Origin: Rhodospirillaceae bacterium
GTDB taxonomy: Bacteria; Pseudomonadota; Alphaproteobacteria; Rhodospirillales; Rhodospirillaceae
NCBI GenBank assembly: GCA_028822445.1
Contig: JAPKDQ010000001.1
Span: 496,001-560,000, forward strand
Reading direction: 5' to 3'
Length of the DNA: 64,000 bases
The position numbers and the translations under genes were made by a program. Positions 11,907 through 21,259 of this stretch are shown here, piece after piece. How positions within the stretch are numbered: the stretch's first letter is position 1; the number at the start of each line of letters is the position of its first letter. Below the pieces are notes generated by a model that did no database searches, was not told the origin of the DNA, and saw only the letters and a program-made list of their open reading frames with translations.

Positions 11907-13715
11907 ATGTCTTTTCCTTCTGACTTTTTGGATGAAATAAGAACGCGAGTACCGGTTTCTTCCGTCGTATCTAAATCGGTCAAATTACAGCGCCGTGGTC
12001 GGGAGTTTGTCGGCCTGAGCCCGTTTACCAGCGAGAAAACCCCATCCTTCACCGTAAATGACCAGAAGGGGTTTTATCACTGCTTCTCGTCCGGTGAGCA
12101 CGGCGATATTTTTACGTTCTTAATGAAGACCCAAAGCGTACCGTTCATGGAAGCGGTGGAGCGATTAGCTGAAGAGGCTGGACTTGAAGTTCCAAAGGCT
12201 ACCCCGGAAGAGGCGCGCCGGGCTAAACGCCGAACCACGCTTCAAGACGCAGTAGAGATAACTTGTCGTTTCTACGAGCAAAAACTTAGGTCCCCCGAAG
12301 GACGTGTTGCCTACGATTACTTGCGGGGCCGGGGCTTAACCGACGATACAATCAAGCTTTATCGTCTTGGTTACGCTCCGAATGGTAACGTGCTTAAAAG
12401 CCACCTCTCTAGAGAATCCGTCCCTGAGGATATTGCAATCGAGACGAGGGTGCTCAGTCCCGGTCAGGATGAGCGATCTTCGTTTGACTTCTTCAGAGAC
12501 CGGGTGATGTTCCCTATTTTCGATTCTCGCGGGAGGCCCGTGGCTTTTGGTGGCCGGGTTTTGACCGGTGACGGACCAAAATATGTTAACTCGCCTGAGA
12601 CCCCCTTGTTTCATAAGGGAGGGATTGTTTATGGATTTTCGCAGGCTCGAAAGGTGGCGTCCGACAGTGCCGAGATTATCGTCGCTGAAGGCTATATGGA
12701 TGTCATTGCTCTCGCCCAAGCTGGCATCACCAATGCCGTCGCACCGCTCGGAACTGCTTTGACGGAACAACAGATTGCGTTGCTTTGGAGAATCGCGCCG
12801 GAGCCAATTCTTTGTTTTGATGGTGATTCCGCTGGCCGCAAAGCCGCCTTACGTGCGGCTGATCGCTGTTTGCCTTTACTGGAACCGGGTCGCTCTCTTA
12901 GGTTTGCCTTGTTGCCTTCTGGTCAAGACCCCGATGACTTGATCAAGTCTGACGGTCGAGAAGCTATGCGCCGCATTCTAGATGAAGCAATCCCGTTATC
13001 TGAGATCGTGTGGCGTAGGCTCATAGAGGGTCGGCGATTCGATACTCCCGAAAGACGGGCTGCTTTAGAAAAGGAAGCGGCTGATCTCGCCGGAACTATC
13101 AAAGAAAACTCGGTCCAGAGCCAATACCGGCGGTTGATGCGTGATCGCGTGTATGGACTTTTCCGCAGTTCAACCGGGCATGGTTCACAACGACGAGGCA
13201 AAGGTCGCCCACCAGCACCAGTTTCTAAGCAATCTGGCGCTAGATCGCCAATTATGGACGCTAATAGTGTGCGCCATCGCATACTTCTAGGAACTCTAAT
13301 AACTCACCCAGAGCTCTTGGATCACGTGGAAGAGCGCCTAGGCGGTATGTCATTTACCGGTTCGCGGCTTGACTCACTTAGACAATCCGCCTTAATGCAA
13401 CTCTCGCAATCACCGAACCTTGAATTTGAAGGCTTACGCACCCATCTAGCGTCACTAGGGTTCGCAGACGAGCTAAAGAAGCTAATAAGTTCAGAGGTTT
13501 ACATTCACGCCGGGTTCGCACGTCCAGAAGCTGAGTTACAGGACGCAACGAATGGGTGGGATCATACGTTTTCATTGTGTCAGCGCGATGACCTAGAGGC
13601 AGATGTCAGACGCGCCGCTGACGACATGATAAACGAGCCGACCGATTCGACCTTCGCGGTGTTTCGGTCATTGAGGACAGAGGGGCAAGCCTCAGACGAT
13701 AACGACGGAGTCTAA
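11907..13715 (+). CDS. dnaG: DNA primase DnaG
   Basis: A 602-residue replicative primase. The N-terminal CHC2-type fold is recognisable ([27 protein letters not shown]). The positions that normally bind zinc read Ser38, Thr41, Cys59 and Ser62, so only one of four ligands remains. The catalytic core and TOPRIM domain are intact ([13 protein letters not shown] near residue 250, then [11 protein letters not shown]). A C-terminal helicase-binding region follows. The gene is 46 bases after yqeY and in the same operon as rpoD. Confidence 0.96.
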   Translation: MSFPSDFLDEIRTRVPVSSVVSKSVKLQRRGREFVGLSPFTSEKTPSFTVNDQKGFYHCFSSGEHGDIFTFLMKTQSVPFMEAVERLAEEAGLEVPKATPEEARRAKRRTTLQDAVEITCRFYEQKLRSPEGRVAYDYLRGRGLTDDTIKLYRLGYAPNGNVLKSHLSRESVPEDIAIETRVLSPGQDERSSFDFFRDRVMFPIFDSRGRPVAFGGRVLTGDGPKYVNSPETPLFHKGGIVYGFSQARKVASDSAEIIVAEGYMDVIALAQAGITNAVAPLGTALTEQQIALLWRIAPEPILCFDGDSAGRKAALRAADRCLPLLEPGRSLRFALLPSGQDPDDLIKSDGREAMRRILDEAIPLSEIVWRRLIEGRRFDTPERRAALEKEAADLAGTIKENSVQSQYRRLMRDRVYGLFRSSTGHGSQRRGKGRPPAPVSKQSGARSPIMDANSVRHRILLGTLITHPELLDHVEERLGGMSFTGSRLDSLRQSALMQLSQSPNLEFEGLRTHLASLGFADELKKLISSEVYIHAGFARPEAELQDATNGWDHTFSLCQRDDLEADVRRAADDMINEPTDSTFAVFRSLRTEGQASDDNDGV

Positions 13716-13812
13716 TCTTCGTCCATGCAGGCACAGATTGAGCCTGATTGGGGAGCGGCAAGCAGAAATTGGCTGCCGTAGAGATGGTTTAAATAAGGGA
13801 GAGCGACGCTCC

Positions 13813-15849
13813 ATGGCGATAAAAGCCGCAACTAAGACTGACCAAAAGGAAGAGCGCGAAGAGGGGGATAGCCCACTTCTGGACTCTACAAATGCATCAG
13901 TTAAAAAGCTGATTCAGAAGGCCAAAGAAAAGGGCTACATCACCTACGAGGAGCTGAATAGCGCCTTGCCATCGGAAGAGATGTCTTCGGAGCAGATCGA
14001 AGACACGATGTCGATGCTGTCCGAAATGGGCATCAACGTTGTCGAAGAAGATGAGCAAGAAGACGATAACGATAATGCTGAGGCTGAAAAGAAGGCAACG
14101 GAAGTTGTTGCCAGTGGCAACGTCGGCGATAGTGATATTGGCCGCACTGATGATCCGGTTCGTATGTATTTGCGGGAAATGGGCTCCGTCGAATTGCTCT
14201 CCCGCGAAGGTGAAATCGCGATAGCAAAGCGCATTGAGGCTGGCCGCCAAATGATGATCGGTGGTGTTTGCGAGAGCCCTATGACAATTCGGTCGTTGCT
14301 GACATGGCACGAAGCGTTGGCTGAACAAAAGATGCTGTTGCGTGATATTATCGACTTAGATACGACCTACGGCGTGGCCAACCCTGGTGCAAATCGAAAT
14401 CAAAACAATATCAATCCGAATGCTCCGGGTGCTCAGACTGCCCCGGTTGCGCCTGGGCAGTCATCGACGAATGACAACGCGAATAAGCCAGAGCCGGAGA
14501 AGAACACAAGCGAAGACGGGTCGGACACGGAGTCTTCTAAAGAGAATTCCGATAATGATGACGATGATATAGACGAGGGTGCGGTTTCGCTTGCGGCTAT
14601 GGAAGCCGAGTTGATGCCTAAAGTTATTGAAACTTTCGAGAAGATTTCAAGCGTATACACAAAGATGAAGCGCGCTCAGGATCAGCGTCTTACAGCCCTT
14701 CGAAATAGTGAAGAAATCCCCCAGCCGGCTGAAAAGCGCTACCAGAAATACAACCTTGAATTGATCGATTTGATGGGTGGCGTGTATTTCAATAATGCGC
14801 GGATCGATTTCCTGGTTGAGCAGAAGAACGACTTAAACCGTTCGCTGTTGGTGATGGAAGGCCAGCTCATGCAGCTTGCAACGAAGTGCAAGATCAAGCG
14901 TAACGGCTATATTGAGCAGTATTACGGATCAGAGCTTGATCCGAAATGGCTCGCTCGTGTTCGTCGCTTGACAGGGAAGGGCTGGAAAGACTTCGGAGCT
15001 CAACATAAGTCTGAGATCGAAGACCTTCGTGCAGGTATAGCCCAGGTGTCCGAGACTTCTGGTCTATCAATCACGGAGTTCCGCCGCGTCGTATCGACCG
15101 TTCAAAAGGGCGAGCGCGAAGCCTCGAAAGCTAAGAAAGAGATGATAGAGGCCAACTTGCGTCTCGTGATTTCCATTGCAAAGAAATATACAAACCGTGG
15201 TTTGCAGTTCCTTGACCTCATTCAAGAAGGCAACATCGGCTTGATGAAGGCGGTTGATAAGTTCGAATACCGTCGGGGCTATAAATTCTCGACCTATGCA
15301 ACGTGGTGGATTCGGCAAGCCATTACACGGTCCATCGCTGACCAGGCGCGGACAATCCGTATCCCTGTGCATATGATTGAGACTATCAACAAGCTGGTGC
15401 GAACGTCGCGTCAAATGCTACATGAGATTGGGCGTGAACCGACACCGGAAGAATTGGCTCAGAAGCTTCAGATGCCACTTGAAAAAGTGCGGAAGGTTCT
15501 CAAGATCGCCAAAGAGCCTATTTCCCTTGAAACGCCAATTGGTGACGAGGAAGATAGTCACCTTGGTGATTTCATTGAAGATAAAAATGCAATGCAGCCG
15601 ATTGATGCTGCCATCCAAGGAAATCTTCGTGAAACCACAACGAGGGTACTCGCAAGCTTGACGCCTCGCGAAGAGCGCGTGCTGAGAATGAGGTTTGGTA
15701 TCGGTATGAATACCGACCACACTCTTGAGGAAGTCGGGCAGCAATTTTCAGTGACACGTGAACGCATTCGTCAAATTGAAGCGAAGGCGTTGCGAAAGCT
15801 TAAACACCCGAGCCGCTCGCGTAAATTGAGAAGCTTCCTCGATAATTAA
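13813..15849 (+). CDS. rpoD: Principal RNA polymerase sigma factor RpoD (sigma-70)
   Basis: A 678-residue housekeeping sigma factor. Region 1.1 is near the N-terminus ([19 protein letters not shown]), region 1.2 has [11 protein letters not shown], region 2 has [17 protein letters not shown] and [13 protein letters not shown], and region 4.2 has [17 protein letters not shown]. Between region 1.2 and the non-conserved domain, roughly residues 190-256 form a low-complexity stretch rich in Asn, Pro, Gly, Ser and Asp. ATG 13813 is chosen over the upstream in-frame start at 13738 because AAGGGAGAG precedes it and MAIKAATK is a usual N-terminus. Confidence 0.97.
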   Translation: MAIKAATKTDQKEEREEGDSPLLDSTNASVKKLIQKAKEKGYITYEELNSALPSEEMSSEQIEDTMSMLSEMGINVVEEDEQEDDNDNAEAEKKATEVVASGNVGDSDIGRTDDPVRMYLREMGSVELLSREGEIAIAKRIEAGRQMMIGGVCESPMTIRSLLTWHEALAEQKMLLRDIIDLDTTYGVANPGANRNQNNINPNAPGAQTAPVAPGQSSTNDNANKPEPEKNTSEDGSDTESSKENSDNDDDDIDEGAVSLAAMEAELMPKVIETFEKISSVYTKMKRAQDQRLTALRNSEEIPQPAEKRYQKYNLELIDLMGGVYFNNARIDFLVEQKNDLNRSLLVMEGQLMQLATKCKIKRNGYIEQYYGSELDPKWLARVRRLTGKGWKDFGAQHKSEIEDLRAGIAQVSETSGLSITEFRRVVSTVQKGEREASKAKKEMIEANLRLVISIAKKYTNRGLQFLDLIQEGNIGLMKAVDKFEYRRGYKFSTYATWWIRQAITRSIADQARTIRIPVHMIETINKLVRTSRQMLHEIGREPTPEELAQKLQMPLEKVRKVLKIAKEPISLETPIGDEEDSHLGDFIEDKNAMQPIDAAIQGNLRETTTRVLASLTPREERVLRMRFGIGMNTDHTLEEVGQQFSVTRERIRQIEAKALRKLKHPSRSRKLRSFLDN

Positions 15850-15865
15850 TTCAGAGGCATTTGGA

Positions 15866-15908
15866 AATGAAAACGGGGCTACCTTGAAGGCGCTCCGGTT
15901 TCATTTTT
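15866..15908 (+). terminator. Intrinsic terminator after rpoD
   Basis: The 14-bp arms at 15866-15879 and 15892-15905 pair with one G-U wobble and one A-G mismatch around a 12-nt loop. They are followed by a run of five T (15904-15908). The hairpin lies 17 bases past the rpoD stop and also faces the convergent hydrolase gene. Confidence 0.8.
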
Positions 15909-15915
15909 GCGGCGT

Positions 15916-16875
15916 TTATTGTTCAGCGAGAAAAGCGCGAACGATCTCAGCCATTTCTTCTGTGTACGCATCCAGGTGCCCATGGGTCCAACCAGGAAGA
16001 TCATGAATTCTACCGTTCTTTATAAATGGCTTTGCACTAGAAGTTTGTTCCCACAAATCATCTTCAGGATTGAGGACAAGGATAGGGTGATTGATCTCAG
16101 GCAGAGCCGCCGTTAAATCGTATGCGAAAGCTGCTCTGAAACCCCAGTTTCCTGTTCTGAAGTGCCGCAGCCGCTCTATACTCACATCTTCATATCGCTC
16201 GTCGGTCATATCGCGAAACATGCCCCGGCCATTTTCGCGGATACTCTCAGCCGTTGATGCCAATACGTCTGCAAATTTGGGCGGTGGATCATAGATTCGC
16301 CCACTGTACTCATCGATAATAGATTGGTCAAAAATCGGTGCAGAAATCATTACTACTTTGCGGATGCGGTCTGGGTACCTCATGGCAAGGTCAGCTGAGG
16401 TGAATGATCCTGTATGGTATCCCATGACGTCGACGGTCTGTAGGCCGATAGAATCCATAAATCCGATCATGGCATCCGCAAGATCGCCAATAAGAGGAGG
16501 CTCAACCGGGGTGTCCGAGCCTCCATAGCCTGGTGTATCTGGCGCAATGGCGAAGCGATCTTTGCCAATTTCTGCAAGCCACTGATCGAAGACAATGCCA
16601 GATAAAGGGCTGGCATGGAGGCACATCAAAGGTACCTCGGTCGAAGTCTTGTCACCGGCATACCGGTAATGGATTTGTCCGAAAGTGCTATCCGCATAAG
16701 CTTTGCGAACGCCGGGTGTCGGGGTATTCACTTGCATACTAGTATTTCCTTGTCCGATAGCATGAGATGATTTGTACTGATAAATACCTAATCCAGCTGC
16801 GAGTCCGGCCAATACTTTCGCAGTGGTGCGCCGGCTTATAACTGGTGCGTTAATAGAAACTGGATTTTTAGGCAT
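15916..16875 (-). CDS. Exported alpha/beta-hydrolase-fold protein with His at the nucleophile elbow
   Basis: A 319-residue alpha/beta-hydrolase-fold protein. The N-terminus has a twin arginine (SRRTTAK) before a hydrophobic stretch (about residues 20-32), suggesting export, possibly by Tat. The oxyanion region is LMCLHASPLSG near residue 87. The nucleophile elbow reads GYHTG at 152-156, so a histidine stands where Ser, Asp or Cys is expected. NPEDDLW and a late GWTHGH supply acidic and histidine residues. It converges on the rpoD terminator. Catalysis by the standard triad looks impossible as read. Confidence 0.8.
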   Translation of the reverse strand: MPKNPVSINAPVISRRTTAKVLAGLAAGLGIYQYKSSHAIGQGNTSMQVNTPTPGVRKAYADSTFGQIHYRYAGDKTSTEVPLMCLHASPLSGIVFDQWLAEIGKDRFAIAPDTPGYGGSDTPVEPPLIGDLADAMIGFMDSIGLQTVDVMGYHTGSFTSADLAMRYPDRIRKVVMISAPIFDQSIIDEYSGRIYDPPPKFADVLASTAESIRENGRGMFRDMTDERYEDVSIERLRHFRTGNWGFRAAFAYDLTAALPEINHPILVLNPEDDLWEQTSSAKPFIKNGRIHDLPGWTHGHLDAYTEEMAEIVRAFLAEQ

Positions 16876-16993
16876 AAAGGCTTCCCTTGGACCATGCCCT
16901 GCAGATGTACTTCAGATTCAAAAAGAATTCGAGGGTTCAGGTGTCGTCAACTAATTTCAGAAAAAGGATTAGTGTAAAAGTAAATATGCGGAC

Positions 16994-17021
16994 TTGACCT
17001 CTGGGAAGGTGGCGCTACTTT
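16994..17021 (+). promoter_or_regulatory. Predicted promoter for the tRNA gene
   Basis: TTGACC (16994-16999) is followed after 16 bases by TACTTT (17016-17021). The predicted start near 17028 is about 25 bases before the tRNA. The -10 match is weak. Confidence 0.35.
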
Positions 17022-17053
17022 GTCGCCGTCCTAGAAAGTAACCGGGGCAGGTG

Positions 17054-17130
17054 GGGCCTGTAGCTCAACTGGTTAGAGCCGGCCGCTCATAACGGTCTGG
17101 TTGCAGGTTCGAGTCCTGCCGGGCCCACCA
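17054..17130 (+). tRNA. ileX: tRNA with CAT anticodon, probably tRNA-Ile2 (lysidine type)
   Basis: A 77-nt cloverleaf including the encoded CCA. The acceptor arm is GGGCCTG/CGGGCCC with one G-U pair. The D arm is GCTC/GAGC. The anticodon stem is GGCCG/CGGTC with the loop CTCATAA. The T arm is GCAGG/CCTGC around TTCGAGT. The CAT anticodon fits elongator Met or Ile2. The C4-G69 and C5-G68 pairs, which TilS recognises in the Escherichia coli Ile2 tRNA, favour Ile2. It has no initiator feature, since position 1 pairs normally. Confidence 0.9.
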
Positions 17131-17169
17131 TTCTATTTTGTTCGAACCCCCATCCAGATAAAACCCACC

Positions 17170-17400
17170 CTAAGTGGCGCAGAACAGGGCGGTTTGGTGG
17201 GCGGCAATAAACTTTTCTTGGTTGGCTTTGGTCAATGCCTTTATCGGTAAATCAGACCGTCTGGCTAACTGGCTTTTCAAACTGATGATGTCATCGCGCT
17301 CGTGTTCCAGCTTTGAGACATTGCGGCTAAAAAAGTCTGTCTGTTTGACGGTACCTTCCGCTAGCGCCCCATAAAGCCGGTCTATTTCAAGGCATGTGAT
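17170..17400 (-). pseudogene. C-terminal relic of a serine site-specific recombinase
   Basis: The minus strand stays open from 17400 to a stop at 17170-17172 and encodes about 75 residues. The piece starts LEIDRLYGALAEGTV and runs through KLEHERDDIISLKSQLA. This is the pattern of the C-terminal coiled coil of large serine recombinases (typically RLYxAIEDG...LxxRxxxLxxERD). No catalytic domain is nearby, an in-frame stop lies directly upstream, and no start is available, so it is a remnant. It sits 40 bases from the tRNA. The assignment rests on motif pattern alone. Confidence 0.6.
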
Positions 17401-17443
17401 TCATCCTATTTTGGCATGGGAATGTTGATGGAGTTGGCATTGC

Positions 17444-17728
17444 TCAATAGTCACTCGGCGCATCCGTTTCGAGAGGTGCTGCTGGCGCGGTGCTGATCCC
17501 AACCAAAGACGAGTCTTCCATACGAATCCAGTTGTGAAACCGGCCAGCGGTTTCTCGAATTGCGTCGCCCGGCCCAGCAATGACATCTATATCGTCTTGA
17601 AAAAAGCGCATCTTGCCCGACGTTATGTAAAGCAATCCGTCACGATCGCCACGGGCTTTATTGGTTGGGCCGCTCTTACAATTTCTCGTTACCACCAAGG
17701 AATTGCCGTCGAACTGATAGTTCTTCAT
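17444..17728 (-). CDS. Small cupin-like protein, possibly a remnant
   Basis: The minus strand encodes about 94 residues from ATG 17728. It has a cupin-like pattern: GDRDGLLYITSGKMRFF, then VIAGPGDAI, then RFHNWIRME. The double-stranded beta-helix signature is partly there but only one clear histidine is seen. The frame stays open to 17902, yet the extra N-terminal residues lie antisense to another plausible reading, so the true start is doubtful. It lies between the recombinase tail and another fragment, and may be debris from the same insertion. Confidence 0.45.
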   Translation of the reverse strand: MKNYQFDGNSLVVTRNCKSGPTNKARGDRDGLLYITSGKMRFFQDDIDVIAGPGDAIRETAGRFHNWIRMEDSSLVGISTAPAAPLETDAPSDY

Positions 17729-17779
17729 GTCAAGACGAATAGCATTGGCGGGAGCGTATTGGCCGCGCTTCAAACGCCT

Positions 17780-17932
17780 ATATACAGGCAAACTTATGAA
17801 GCCGAATTTGCGCCGGTGGGCGCTCTGTTGGATGACCTGATTCAGGAAACGCCCGAATACAACGACGTTTTGCGGCAGACAATCAGCCAGCTTGTGGACC
17901 AAGGTATTTTGGTTCCACCGAGTAATTTATGA
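17780..17932 (+). pseudogene. C-terminal fragment of an unrecognised protein
   Basis: The last 50 codons of a plus-strand frame read like a real protein end: EFAPVGALLDDLIQETPEY, then a helix-rich QLVDQGILVPPSNL. The frame further upstream is antisense to the cupin-like gene and looks like chance. No function can be given. I read it as the surviving tail of a broken gene in the scar beside the tRNA. Confidence 0.3.
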
Positions 17933-18135
17933 CTTTGCGGATTGCATCGTTAGAGAGAGAAGAGTTCCACCGCTAAACCTCACCTAGGTATGGACCGCAA
18001 GCCGCGAGTAAATAATCATCGTAAGCGGTTTTGCCAAGTGATACGCTTTAAATTATGCATGTTCGATAAGGCGTGCGCAACGCCCAGTTTTTTCAGCGGC
18101 AATTAAGGTTGTGCCGAAACCGCCGAAGGGAAGTG

Positions 18136-19653
18136 ATGTTTAGCCGGTTGAATATCAATCAGATCTTTGCGTGTTCTCTCCTTGTGTCCCTGGGACTGAA
18201 TCCTATTTCTGCGGTCGGAGAGTCTATTCTCCGTGTTGGGATAACAAGCCTTCCGTCTTCCCGTGGAAATCCATTTAATACGACTAGTGGTTTACCAAGC
18301 CTCTATACTTATGCGGCCTTCTTTGAAGGGCTAACTCGGGTCGATAACAACGCGAAGCCCGTGCCTATGTTAGCGGAGCGCTGGGAGTCTGAAAGCCAAA
18401 CATCGTGGCTGTTTTACCTCAGGCCCAATGTTACATTTTCTAATGGTGAGCCGGTGGATGCGTACGCTATCGCTGCAACGTATGCGGTTATGCAAACGGA
18501 CTTGGGTAAGACCTACCCAGTTACCCGAGAGCTCGCTGGTATTGTTGGTGTTGAGGTAGTGGATAGCTCTACTGTTCGCATTAGAACATCTGCTCCTGAT
18601 GCGTTGTTACCGCACAAGGTCGCCGCCCTAAAAATTGTACCGCCGAAGTATTGGTCTGAGGTTGGAGCGGAAGGGTTTTCTGCTGCGCCAATAGGTTCAG
18701 GGCCTTTCGTAATTAAGGATTACACTGCTGCACGGATGGAGCTTGTTCGCTCGCCCACTGCTTGGCGTCAGCCAATACTAGATGGCGTTGAATTAATTGC
18801 GGCGGCAGAGTCTGTTGCGCGTATTCAGGGTGTGCTTTCCGGACGGCTACATATTGGATTGCAGATGGGGCCGGACGAAATTCCGTTGGTTGAGGCGGCC
18901 GGACATCAGATGGTTGTGGGCGTTGATCCTAGTATGCAGGTGCTCGCATTTATTACGGAAAAGGATTCTCCCCTAAAAGACGTGCGGGTCCGCCGGGCCC
19001 TAAACTATGCCGTTGATAGGGGTGGGATTTCACAAGGCCTGTTGGGTGGTTATGTAAAGATGGCGACGCAGACAACGCCAAGCTTTGCGTTTGGCTGGGA
19101 TCCTAGTTTGGAGCTGTGGCCATATGACCCAGATAAGGCGAGAGCGCTTCTGACCGAGGCTGGCTATCCGGATGGCTTCTCGTTTACAGCTGAGATTTTA
19201 TTGGGGAGTGCGTCATATTCGCCTCAGGTCTATCAGCAGGTTGCTGCAGATTTAGCGAGGGTCGGGGTTACGCTATCGCTTCGCCAAATACCGGCAACCC
19301 AGTATGCGCGTGGCGTGTACCAAGGGGACTGGGCCGGGGAGGCAATCGGTATCGACTACGGTGTCAATCCATCACTGGATTCGTTGACGCCGTTGGTCCG
19401 TCATTCCTGTCTTTGGATTACGCCGTGGTTCTGCGACGAATCTGTTTTACCGCTCCTTGCTGAGGCAGAGGCAGCCTTTGACTTGGAGGAGCGCCGGGTG
19501 CTGACGCAGGGCGTGATGCGTTACCAGCTCAGTCTGGCGCCTGCGATCCTACTCTATGAGACGGCCCGGTTTGACGCCGTAAATAGTGCTGTTGAGGGGT
19601 ACGGTATTTCTGTTGGCCATATCGACTATGATAAAATCAGCATTAGCGACTAA
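18136..19653 (+). CDS. ABC transporter substrate-binding protein, family 5 (peptide/nickel type)
   Basis: A 505-residue periplasmic solute-binding protein of the SBP_bac_5 family. A signal peptide (IFACSLLVSLGLNPISAVG) is followed by LRVGITSLP. The family core has LAERWESESQTSWLFYLRPNVTFSNGE split over residues 90-120, then GSGPFVIKDY and the hinge-region signature VRVRRALNYAVDR. ATG 18136 is chosen because AAGGGAAG sits just upstream. No permease or ATPase gene is near, so it is an orphan binding protein. It is the first gene of a co-directional block of catabolic genes. The ligand is unknown. Confidence 0.9.
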   Translation: MFSRLNINQIFACSLLVSLGLNPISAVGESILRVGITSLPSSRGNPFNTTSGLPSLYTYAAFFEGLTRVDNNAKPVPMLAERWESESQTSWLFYLRPNVTFSNGEPVDAYAIAATYAVMQTDLGKTYPVTRELAGIVGVEVVDSSTVRIRTSAPDALLPHKVAALKIVPPKYWSEVGAEGFSAAPIGSGPFVIKDYTAARMELVRSPTAWRQPILDGVELIAAAESVARIQGVLSGRLHIGLQMGPDEIPLVEAAGHQMVVGVDPSMQVLAFITEKDSPLKDVRVRRALNYAVDRGGISQGLLGGYVKMATQTTPSFAFGWDPSLELWPYDPDKARALLTEAGYPDGFSFTAEILLGSASYSPQVYQQVAADLARVGVTLSLRQIPATQYARGVYQGDWAGEAIGIDYGVNPSLDSLTPLVRHSCLWITPWFCDESVLPLLAEAEAAFDLEERRVLTQGVMRYQLSLAPAILLYETARFDAVNSAVEGYGISVGHIDYDKISISD

Positions 19654-19796
19654 ACTGTCTATTCTCGACCGATTTTCTAGCCTGCGAAATAGTCATTCAG
19701 TGCGCACTTTGTCTCTTTTGTAGACCCATATGCACGCCGTCTTCTAGAGTGCCGAAAGTACTCGCTCGATGGGCGTGATTATATTGAGGTTAGGCA

Positions 19797-21188
19797 ATGA
19801 GCGTTCTAAGTCCAGATAAGGCGAACCTCGAAGGCGAGGTCGACGTTTTGGTCGTCGGGGGCGGCGGATGCGGGCTTACTGCGGCCTTGTCGGCTAATGA
19901 AGCTGGAGCTGATGTCCTCGTCTTGGAGCGGGATTCCTCGGCGCTTGGTACGACAGCCATGTCTACGGGTCTTATTCCGGGCGCGGGGAGTCGGTTTCAG
20001 AGGGAAAAGGGAATTGAAGACTCTGCAGACCTGTTCACAGCCGACCTGTTGCACAAAACTAAGGACCAGACTGATCATGATATCGCGGCTCACATGTCTT
20101 CTGTTTCTGGGCCTACGGTCGAATGGCTAGTTGATTCCTGCGGCGTTCCATTATCGTTGGTCGATTCCTTTGACTACCCAGGCCACACCAAACGGCGCAT
20201 GCATGGGACCCCAAATCGCACTGGGTCTGAGCTCATGGGGGCGCTTCATGACGCCATGGCGCGCAACAGTTTAGATGTCGTGTTAGAAGCGCCGGTGACT
20301 GACCTCTTTGCCGATGACTCGGGTCGAGTCCATGGTGTCAGAATTACGAGACCGGACGGCACAATTGAAGACCTTGGGTGCAAGGCCTTGATTCTTGCTT
20401 GTTGTGGTTTTGCAGGTAGCAACGAGATGCTTCAGAAATATATTCCTGAAATTGTTGAAGCAGAGTTTTTTGGGCACCCCGGCAACAAGGGGGATGCAAT
20501 TCGCTGGGGACGGGACTTAGGTGCGGCAGTCGGTGATATTCACGCCTATCAAGGGCATGGCGGCCTGGCATATGGCCAAGGTGTGCCGATCTTGTGGGCG
20601 CATATCATGGAAGGGGGCTTCCAGGTCAATGCCGGAGGCAAGCGCTTCTCCAACGAGGCCAAGGGGTACTCAGAGCAGGCCGTTGAGATTGTCGCTCAAC
20701 CTGACCATTTTGCCTGGAGTATCTACGATGAACGATGCCACGAGGTGATGAAAGAATTCGATGATTACCGCGATGCTCTAAAAGCCAATTGTGTTCGGAA
20801 GGCAGAGACGTTTGATGAGCTCTCAAAATTAACAAAGCTGCCCGATGTGCTACACGATACCATTGCCGAAGTTGAAGTGATGACGCGCGGTGAGCAGTCT
20901 GACTCATTCGGTCGAGATTTTACCGGCCACCCAGTCCTTAAAGCGCCCTATTATGCTGTTAAGGTGAGTGCAGCCTTATTTCATACCCAAGGTGGATTAA
21001 TTGTCGATAACAGTGGTCGAGTGAAACGAGAAGACGGCTCATTATTGCCGAACCTCTTTGCCGGCGGCGGGGCGGCGCGAGGGATTTCCGGGCCGTCATG
21101 CTGGGGTTATATGGCAGGGAATGGCTTGCTAACCGCGACGGCATTTGGATGGCTGTCCGGCACCGCTGCGGCTAAGGCTGTTCGGTAG
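19797..21188 (+). CDS. FAD-dependent oxidoreductase (fumarate reductase / ketosteroid dehydrogenase type)
   Basis: A 463-residue flavoprotein of the FAD_binding_2 family. The dinucleotide motif VVGGGGCGLTAA is at about residues 15-26 and an acidic ribose-binding LERD follows. The C-terminal family motif FAGGGAARGISG is near residue 420. An LFHTQGGLIVD strand typical of fumarate-reductase-like enzymes is present. No signal peptide or heme motif is seen, so it should be cytoplasmic. It precedes the MFS/SDR/Gfo-Idh genes by 71 bases and probably oxidises or reduces a shared substrate; that role is inference. Confidence 0.88.
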   Translation: MSVLSPDKANLEGEVDVLVVGGGGCGLTAALSANEAGADVLVLERDSSALGTTAMSTGLIPGAGSRFQREKGIEDSADLFTADLLHKTKDQTDHDIAAHMSSVSGPTVEWLVDSCGVPLSLVDSFDYPGHTKRRMHGTPNRTGSELMGALHDAMARNSLDVVLEAPVTDLFADDSGRVHGVRITRPDGTIEDLGCKALILACCGFAGSNEMLQKYIPEIVEAEFFGHPGNKGDAIRWGRDLGAAVGDIHAYQGHGGLAYGQGVPILWAHIMEGGFQVNAGGKRFSNEAKGYSEQAVEIVAQPDHFAWSIYDERCHEVMKEFDDYRDALKANCVRKAETFDELSKLTKLPDVLHDTIAEVEVMTRGEQSDSFGRDFTGHPVLKAPYYAVKVSAALFHTQGGLIVDNSGRVKREDGSLLPNLFAGGGAARGISGPSCWGYMAGNGLLTATAFGWLSGTAAAKAVR

Positions 21189-21259
21189 GTCTCGACCTGC
21201 TACACTCTAATGTAAGACTTATTTATTTAGCGTACGACTATCGGCTGGGGGCCGCCTAA

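Noticed and set aside
13738-13812. 25-residue N-terminal extension of RpoD
   Set aside because: ATG 13813 has a ribosome binding site and gives the usual start of the protein. The extension resembles untranslated leader.
17174-17374. A plus-strand 66-codon frame after the tRNA
   Set aside because: The opposite strand carries the recombinase-like tail with a recognisable coiled-coil pattern. The plus frame has none.
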